Assembly: GCF_006385805.1 (NCBI RefSeq)
Contig: NZ_VFSG01000004.1
Location: 1 to 64,000 of the forward strand
Origin: Streptococcus xiaochunlingii
GTDB taxonomy: Bacteria > Bacillota > Bacilli > Lactobacillales > Streptococcaceae
Length of the DNA stretch: 64,000 nucleotides
Direction of reading: 5' to 3'
Each line of letters opens with the position of its first letter. Position 1 is the first letter of the stretch. Below, piece by piece: positions 59,726 to 64,000 of the stretch. Under the pieces are notes generated by a model. The model did no database searches. It was not told the DNA's origin and worked only from the letters and a program-made list of their open reading frames with translations. The position numbers and the translations under genes were made by a program.

Positions 59726-59747
59726 AGGACAACACCTCCTCACAGAC

Positions 59748-59778
59748 AAGAGGCGAAGATATGTCTTCGCCTCTCCTT
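59748..59778 (-). promoter_or_regulatory. Leader stem-loop before rimP
   Basis: AGAGGCGAAGA and TCTTCGCCTCT form a perfect 11-bp stem with a 4-base loop in the leader, ending about eight bases before the AGGAGG. It has no T run, so it is not a terminator. It could stabilise the mRNA or control rimP translation. Confidence 0.65.
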
Positions 59779-59795
59779 TTCTATTCGTTTTAAAT

Positions 59796-59824
59796 ATTCT
59801 AGCACAAGTTCCGTCGAAATGCAA
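59796..59824 (-). promoter_or_regulatory. rimP-nusA-infB operon promoter
   Basis: On the minus strand TTGCAT (59819-59824), a 17-base spacer and TAGAAT (59796-59801) with a TGn extension form a good sigma-A promoter. It lies inside the open frame that extends rimP upstream, which rules out that extension. Confidence 0.78.
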
Positions 59825-59865
59825 GAATTTCGCCTTCCTCATTCATACAGCTACCATCCAAAAGA

Positions 59866-59894
59866 AAAACGCCTCCTTTTCAGGAGACGTCGAT
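59866..59894 (-). terminator. Terminator after trmB
   Basis: ACGTCTCCT and AGGAGGCGT pair around GAAA and are followed by TTTTTC on the minus strand. Confidence 0.85.
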
Positions 59895-59907
59895 CCTTAA
59901 CTAGACT

Positions 59908-60543
59908 TTAAAATTGTGCTTCAACCCGATAAATGACCTGACCCTTACTTGAGAATTTCTTTTCATATTCGGTCATGACATTTCCCTCAAAATCACTAGC
60001 ATGAAGATCTATCCAGACACCCTTCAAGGTCATTCCATACTGAGAAAAACTCACCAAACTGTATTCAAAGAGTCCTCGATTGTCCGTCTTGAAATGAATC
60101 TCTCCATGCTCTGGCAAAATCTGTTTGAAGGTATCTAAGAAACTCTTGTAGGTTAGACGACGTTTTTCATGGCGTTTCTTCGGCCAAGGATCTGAAAAAT
60201 TGAGATACAATTGATCAATCTCACCGTCTTCAAAGTAATTAGTCAAGCTATCTCCGTCCACCCAAAGCAACTTGATATTGGGAACGTCAGCTTCCAACAC
60301 CTTATCCAAAGCGTAGCTTAATACTGATTTTTGAATATCAATCCCGATATAGTTAATGTCTGGATTTTGTTTGGCCATTCCAGTGATAAAGGCTCCTTTA
60401 CCACTTCCCACTTCAATATGAATAGGATGGTCATTTCCAAAAATCTCATGCCACTTCCCTTTGGCTTCTTCTGGCTTCAAAATGACATATTGCGGATTGG
60501 CTTCTAATAATTCGGTTGCACCTTTACGGTTTCTAACTCTCAT
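59908..60543 (-). CDS. trmB: tRNA (guanine-46-N7) methyltransferase
   Basis: This 211-residue SAM-dependent enzyme has [33 protein letters not shown] and the typical [17 protein letters not shown] active site, then [14 protein letters not shown]. It overlaps ccrZ by four bases, the same pairing as in other streptococci. Confidence 0.97.
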   Translation of the reverse strand: MRVRNRKGATELLEANPQYVILKPEEAKGKWHEIFGNDHPIHIEVGSGKGAFITGMAKQNPDINYIGIDIQKSVLSYALDKVLEADVPNIKLLWVDGDSLTNYFEDGEIDQLYLNFSDPWPKKRHEKRRLTYKSFLDTFKQILPEHGEIHFKTDNRGLFEYSLVSFSQYGMTLKGVWIDLHASDFEGNVMTEYEKKFSSKGQVIYRVEAQF

Positions 60544-61334
60544 GCTTCCTTCCCATATTTTGACCGGAAATTACGCAAGGCATAAATTTCTCGGTTCACA
60601 TTCTCTAAATCATTGTTTTCATAGTATTTTACAATCTGACAAAGGAAAGAGTATTGACCAAACCAGTACAATTTACCAAATACAGTTTCATTGTACTTAT
60701 AGCCGTAATAGACCAACCAATCCTGCCACTGGGAATCTGGAATGTAGTGACTTAAAACATGAGCCACATCCATCATCCGATCTGTTAAGCGGACAGAATC
60801 CCAATCTACCAAGTAGATAAATCCACTATCCGTTTCAATCCAGTTACTGTGACGGACATCTCCGTGAACAATGGTTGCATAATCTTCTCGAAAAGCTGGA
60901 ACAGTCTGTCGTAAACTCTTTAATACAGATTGCAAATAATTGTTTTGACGCAAAGCAATTGGCAACTGACTGCTCAAAGAATTCAATAAATCCAATGGCG
61001 ATTCAGCTGTGTAGCCCAACTTTCTCAATTGCGTCATCAAGGGGCGTGAACGGTGCAAACGAGTCAGGATATGAACCACTTGCTTTTTCCCCATCCCATT
61101 TGGAGTTAAAATTTCTCCATTTAACCATTCTTGTGCGCTCATCACATTTCCGTCAGGTAAGCGTCGGCTCCATAAGAGTTGTGGAGCAATTTGTTCTTTA
61201 GCTAACCCTGCTAATATTGGAGTCGTATTCATTTTGACAAATACTTTCACCCCATCCGGATAAGTCCCCATAAAGGCTTTTCCGCTTTTACCAGCAATTG
61301 GGGTTAACGTTAGCTCTTTTTCGTTCGAGTCCAT
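60540..61334 (-). CDS. ccrZ: CcrZ cell-cycle regulator (phosphotransferase-like)
   Basis: This 264-residue protein of the aminoglycoside/choline phosphotransferase fold corresponds to streptococcal CcrZ, which links replication initiation to division. Kinase-like motifs include [20 protein letters not shown], the catalytic [11 protein letters not shown] and [16 protein letters not shown] 61334 ([12 protein letters not shown]) has GGAGGAAGAG directly upstream; the frame extension to 61391 overlaps ecsB and is rejected. The identification rests on strong similarity and on the trmB neighbour. Confidence 0.9.
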   Translation of the reverse strand: MDSNEKELTLTPIAGKSGKAFMGTYPDGVKVFVKMNTTPILAGLAKEQIAPQLLWSRRLPDGNVMSAQEWLNGEILTPNGMGKKQVVHILTRLHRSRPLMTQLRKLGYTAESPLDLLNSLSSQLPIALRQNNYLQSVLKSLRQTVPAFREDYATIVHGDVRHSNWIETDSGFIYLVDWDSVRLTDRMMDVAHVLSHYIPDSQWQDWLVYYGYKYNETVFGKLYWFGQYSFLCQIVKYYENNDLENVNREIYALRNFRSKYGKEA

Positions 61335-61374
61335 CTCTTCCTCCGTAAAAAGTTTCCCATCTATTTTACTAATT

Positions 61375-62430
61375 TTAAAGCGTTTCGTCAACTAATCGTC
61401 TCACCTTGAAAGGTGCATAACCATAGGCTAAAAAGGATGTGAAAGCTAGCAAGGCCAGGACGAGAATTTTCTCTTCAAAGACCAGGAATCCCAGTCCTCC
61501 CTCGACAAGAACCACAAACAAAGTCACCGATTGAACTGTTTGAAGAAGCCCTCGTGTTTTAGCACTGATTTCCAAGGGGAAGAGTCGCGTTAAATACTGA
61601 TAGTCAAAGGCCTTGTAGAGTCCGAGCAATTGAAAAACAAGTAAATAATTCAAGAGCCCCGCGACGGCTACTGCTACTAGCGTTTGCGGGATGAAGACAA
61701 AGACAGCGATTGCTAGTCCTAATAGACGCAGACTCATGGAAAACAGATCTCCATTTCTGAGATAAGAACGGAGATACAGGTTGTTCCAGGTCTTAGCACT
61801 GACTTTCGGAACCATGCTTGTTAGTCTGTCTAAGTAGGCCCGCCGTTTCACGCTGTTGGTCATTCCTTTTACTGTGGTAAAAAGGGAGAAAAATCTTAGA
61901 ATACTTTGCTTTCTCTGGTTTTCTAGCTCTACGATTCGCTTCCAATCAAGACCCGCCTGGTTATAGAATCTTTTCCCCTTCCCTTGAAAAACAAGAACCT
62001 TCAACAAGAAGAGAATAGCCAAATAAACCAATACAATGGTAAGAGACAGTCCTAAAGCAAAAGCCAAAGGGACAAACAGAACAAGCACAAGGGTTTGTAC
62101 AATTCCCCAGAAAATAGTCGCTCGTAAGATCTGTTGGTTCAAATAGCCTTTCAATTGCTCTTCTTTTGCCAGAAGGAAAATCATGTCTGCCTTCTCAAAA
62201 TAGGTAGCGATGGAACCAATTGGAAGCAGGAACAAAGGAGCAAGGGCAAGTACAAGGAGGAGAAGGCTCTTATCTTCTGGTAGGGAGCGCAAAAATTGAC
62301 TGTACTGAACCGCTAAAAAGCCTAGAAAAATCAGGAGAAAGAGGACAAAGTGATCATTAAACACATAGCGAGAATATTTTAAGCACTGATTGCGAAAGGT
62401 CGTCTTCCTCTTTTGTAAAACTTCAATCAT
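61375..62430 (-). CDS. ecsB: EcsB-type ABC transporter permease
   Basis: This 351-residue membrane protein has about eight to ten hydrophobic segments in two clusters (about 30-150 and 235-345), with a cytoplasmic loop between. It overlaps the ATPase gene ecsA by four bases. In Bacillus the Ecs transporter affects secretion and regulated proteolysis; the cargo is unknown. Confidence 0.9.
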   Translation of the reverse strand: MIEVLQKRKTTFRNQCLKYSRYVFNDHFVLFLLIFLGFLAVQYSQFLRSLPEDKSLLLLVLALAPLFLLPIGSIATYFEKADMIFLLAKEEQLKGYLNQQILRATIFWGIVQTLVLVLFVPLAFALGLSLTIVLVYLAILFLLKVLVFQGKGKRFYNQAGLDWKRIVELENQRKQSILRFFSLFTTVKGMTNSVKRRAYLDRLTSMVPKVSAKTWNNLYLRSYLRNGDLFSMSLRLLGLAIAVFVFIPQTLVAVAVAGLLNYLLVFQLLGLYKAFDYQYLTRLFPLEISAKTRGLLQTVQSVTLFVVLVEGGLGFLVFEEKILVLALLAFTSFLAYGYAPFKVRRLVDETL

Positions 62431-63158
62431 CGGTCAGCCTCTTTTGTTAGTGCAAGGTAGATTTCATTCAAATCGGCATCTGCCATTCCAAATTCTGTCC
62501 GCAAATCCTCTAAAGTCCCCTGAGCACGGACCTGTCCCTTATGGAGGATGACAAAAGCATCACACATTTTTTCAGCAGAATCCAGAACATGGGTACTCAT
62601 TAAAATAGATTTCCCCTTCTCTTTTTCCACCTTCAATAATTGAATTAAATCTGAGATCGCAACTGGATCCAAACCTAAGAAAGGCTCGTCGACAATAAAC
62701 AAACTTGGATCAACAGCAAAGGCACAAACAATCATGACCTTTTGTTTCATCCCCTTAGAAAAATGGACAGGAAACCAATCTAATTTTTCCTCTAGTCGAA
62801 ATTGCTTCAAGAGAGGAGTCACACGCGCAAAAACTGCTTCCTGATCCAAGTCATAGGCCATCGCCACTGTCTCAATATGCTCACGCAGGGTTAACTCCTC
62901 ATAAAGGCTCGGTGTTTCAGGAATATAACCAATTTTTTGGCGATAAGCACTTGGAGAAGTAGCTAAAGTCAAACCGTCGATCCGGATTTCGCCAGCATAG
63001 GGACGCAATAGACCTATAATTTCATTAATGGTCGTTGATTTCCCTGCTCCATTCAAGCCGATCAATCCAATCAATTGACCATCACCGACCTCAAAACTAA
63101 CATCTTTTAAGACAGGGATATTGACATAGCCTCCTGTCAGGTTTTTTATTTCTAACAT
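62427..63158 (-). CDS. ecsA: EcsA-type ABC transporter ATP-binding protein
   Basis: This 243-residue ABC ATPase has Walker A GLNGAGKST, Q-loop GYIPETPSLYEELT, signature FSKGMKQKV (a degenerate form of LSGGQ seen in this family), Walker B LFIVDEPFLGLDP and H-loop MSTHVLDSAE. It pairs with EcsB. It is divergent from hit, with facing promoters in the 67-base gap. Confidence 0.93.
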   Translation of the reverse strand: MLEIKNLTGGYVNIPVLKDVSFEVGDGQLIGLIGLNGAGKSTTINEIIGLLRPYAGEIRIDGLTLATSPSAYRQKIGYIPETPSLYEELTLREHIETVAMAYDLDQEAVFARVTPLLKQFRLEEKLDWFPVHFSKGMKQKVMIVCAFAVDPSLFIVDEPFLGLDPVAISDLIQLLKVEKEKGKSILMSTHVLDSAEKMCDAFVILHKGQVRAQGTLEDLRTEFGMADADLNEIYLALTKEADR

Positions 63159-63174
63159 ATTTTCTTAGCTTTCT

Positions 63175-63196
63175 GGTATAATGTTCTTATATTATA
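63175..63196. promoter_or_regulatory. Divergent promoters between ecsA and hit
   Basis: On the plus strand TGGTATAAT gives an extended -10 for hit (63177-63182). On the minus strand TATAAT (63191-63196) can serve ecsA. Neither has a good -35 at the expected distance. The two -10 boxes are only nine bases apart, so simultaneous use would be exclusive. Confidence 0.55.
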
Positions 63197-63225
63197 ACAA
63201 AATCTAGCGAAATTGAGGTACATTT

Positions 63226-63639
63226 ATGGTTTCGGATTGTATTTTTTGTAAGATTGTTGCCGGAGAAATTCCTGCTTCTAAGGTCTACGAAGATGACCAT
63301 TTTCTTGCTTTTTTAGATATCTCTCAGGTCACTCCAGGCCATACCCTCGTGATTCCAAAAAAACACGCCCGTAATCTATTGGAGATGACACCAGATGAAA
63401 CAGCTTATCTTTTTAACATCGTTTCAAGAGTCACCAAAAAAGTGGAAGGTACTACACAGCCTCAAGGAATGAATATCATTAGCAACATGGAAGAAATTGC
63501 GGGTCAGTCTGTCTTCCACACCCACGTCCATATTCTTCCACGCTACTCTCAAGAAGACGACCTAAAGATTGATTTCATTGCCCACGAACCTGATTTTGAC
63601 CGCCTTGCTCAATTAGCCAAGGATATCTCAAACCATTAA
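63226..63639 (+). CDS. hit: HIT family protein
   Basis: This 137-residue histidine-triad nucleotide hydrolase has the N-terminal CIFCKIVAGEIPASKVYEDD, GHTLVIPKKHARN and the triad HTHVHILPR (about 97-105). Zinc-type cysteines C5/C8 are present. It likely hydrolyses AMP derivatives. Its divergent placement from ecsAB matches Bacillus and streptococci. Confidence 0.95.
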   Translation: MVSDCIFCKIVAGEIPASKVYEDDHFLAFLDISQVTPGHTLVIPKKHARNLLEMTPDETAYLFNIVSRVTKKVEGTTQPQGMNIISNMEEIAGQSVFHTHVHILPRYSQEDDLKIDFIAHEPDFDRLAQLAKDISNH

Positions 63640-63652
63640 AAAGGAGCTTACT

Positions 63653-63949
63653 ATGAAATTAAGAGATCTATTTTGGTTTGCGACTGGAGCAACCATCAGC
63701 TATCAACTTGTTAAAAATCGTGAACCACTGAAAAATGAATTCAACGAAACCAAACAACTAACGGATGGAATTCAATCAAATGTTACTAAAATCAAAAAAA
63801 ACATTGAAATCATTCAGGAGCAAAGAGTCCTTTTAAATCAACTACTGGAAGACTTTTCCTATAAAGCAAGGGTCTTCTCTCAGCAAGCCAACGCTTCTGT
63901 AGAACAAATCCAAACTATTTGGTCTGAGAAATCTAATACGAACGACTAA
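63653..63949 (+). CDS. Small coiled-coil protein downstream of hit, not recognised
   Basis: This 98-residue protein has a short hydrophobic N-terminus (LFWFATGATISYQLV, about 5-19) that may touch the membrane, then a long helical, polar part (about 25-90). It resembles YtxH-like or cell-envelope helical proteins in shape only. It starts 13 bases after hit with AAGGAG upstream, so it is co-transcribed. The function is unknown. Confidence 0.8.
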   Translation: MKLRDLFWFATGATISYQLVKNREPLKNEFNETKQLTDGIQSNVTKIKKNIEIIQEQRVLLNQLLEDFSYKARVFSQQANASVEQIQTIWSEKSNTND

Positions 63950-63952
63950 CCA

Positions 63953-63990
63953 AAAAAGGTTTTGAGATAGCTATCTCAAAACCTTTTTAT
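63953..63990 (+). terminator. Terminator after hit and its neighbour
   Basis: AAAAAGGTTTTGAGATAG and its exact complement form an 18-bp palindrome that ends in TTTTTAT on the plus strand. Confidence 0.9.
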
Positions 63991-64000
63991 TTTTTAATTT

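Noticed and set aside
59726..59842. Upstream ATG start of rimP giving a 195-residue protein
   Set aside because: The extension runs through a good promoter and a leader hairpin and has no similarity to RimP, and the perfect Shine-Dalgarno lies downstream of it.

Overview
This window looks like chromosomal core sequence of a Streptococcus of the mitis/sanguinis/parasanguinis type. The evidence is the AT-leaning base composition, a ComX-type competence box in front of comFA, mapZ and ccrZ (division genes described in streptococci), a YSIRK-type signal peptide on a giant surface protease, a type B RNase P RNA, and a gene order from rsmH to gmk that I recognise from streptococcal genomes. The species cannot be fixed from the sequence alone. 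Nearly all genes lie on the minus strand; plus-strand genes occur singly or in pairs (yigZ, cysK, luxS, recU-pbp1a, a 60-residue membrane protein, hit and its neighbour).

Layout. 1-64 is the 5' end of a 16S rRNA gene on the minus strand, with its leader and a strong promoter. 362-2961 holds hpf, comFC and comFA. 3017-4670 carries yigZ and cysK. 4842-6613 has an S1-domain regulator and a HAD phosphatase-cyclophilin fusion. 6658-8979 is the liaFSR cell-envelope stress system. 9109-17414 is one long operon, gmk-rpoZ-priA-fmt-rsmB-phpP-stkP. rny, luxS, mapZ, an RlmL-type methyltransferase, rnpB, gpsB, ypsA, recU and pbp1a follow up to 26815. 26877-34309 holds peptidase, NAD salvage, thioredoxin reductase and amino-acid import genes. 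34534-40583 is a DEAD-box helicase gene plus mraY, pbp2x, ftsL and rsmH. 40737-44860 has a small membrane protein, a DUF896 gene and T-box-controlled glyQS. 44940-49442 is a 1500-residue subtilase. 49693-54156 has an aldo/keto reductase, nagA and a sodium/phosphate symporter. 54301-59725 is rbfA-infB-ylxQ-ylxR-nusA-rimP. 59908-63158 is trmB-ccrZ-ecsB-ecsA, and the window ends with hit and a small coiled protein.

How the genes fit together. Much of the window concerns septal growth and its control: MapZ and GpsB place and balance the division machinery, PBP1a, PBP2x, FtsL and MraY build septal wall, StkP/PhpP phosphorylate and dephosphorylate division proteins, CcrZ links division to replication, and LiaFSR senses envelope damage. 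A second theme is translation and RNA: hpf, rbfA, infB, nusA, rimP, rsmB, rsmH, trmB, rnpB, rny, glyQS.

I found no CRISPR array, insertion sequence, prophage or obvious defence island. The parts worth a second look are small. They are: a T-box leader followed by a duplicated glyQ start site that creates a 25-codon minigene; a rimP start with a perfect Shine-Dalgarno but no ATG/GTG/TTG in frame; two divergent gene pairs whose -10 boxes lie almost on the start codons; a subtilase with no LPXTG anchor and CodY-like and WalR-like sites at its promoter; and several folded intergenic elements.
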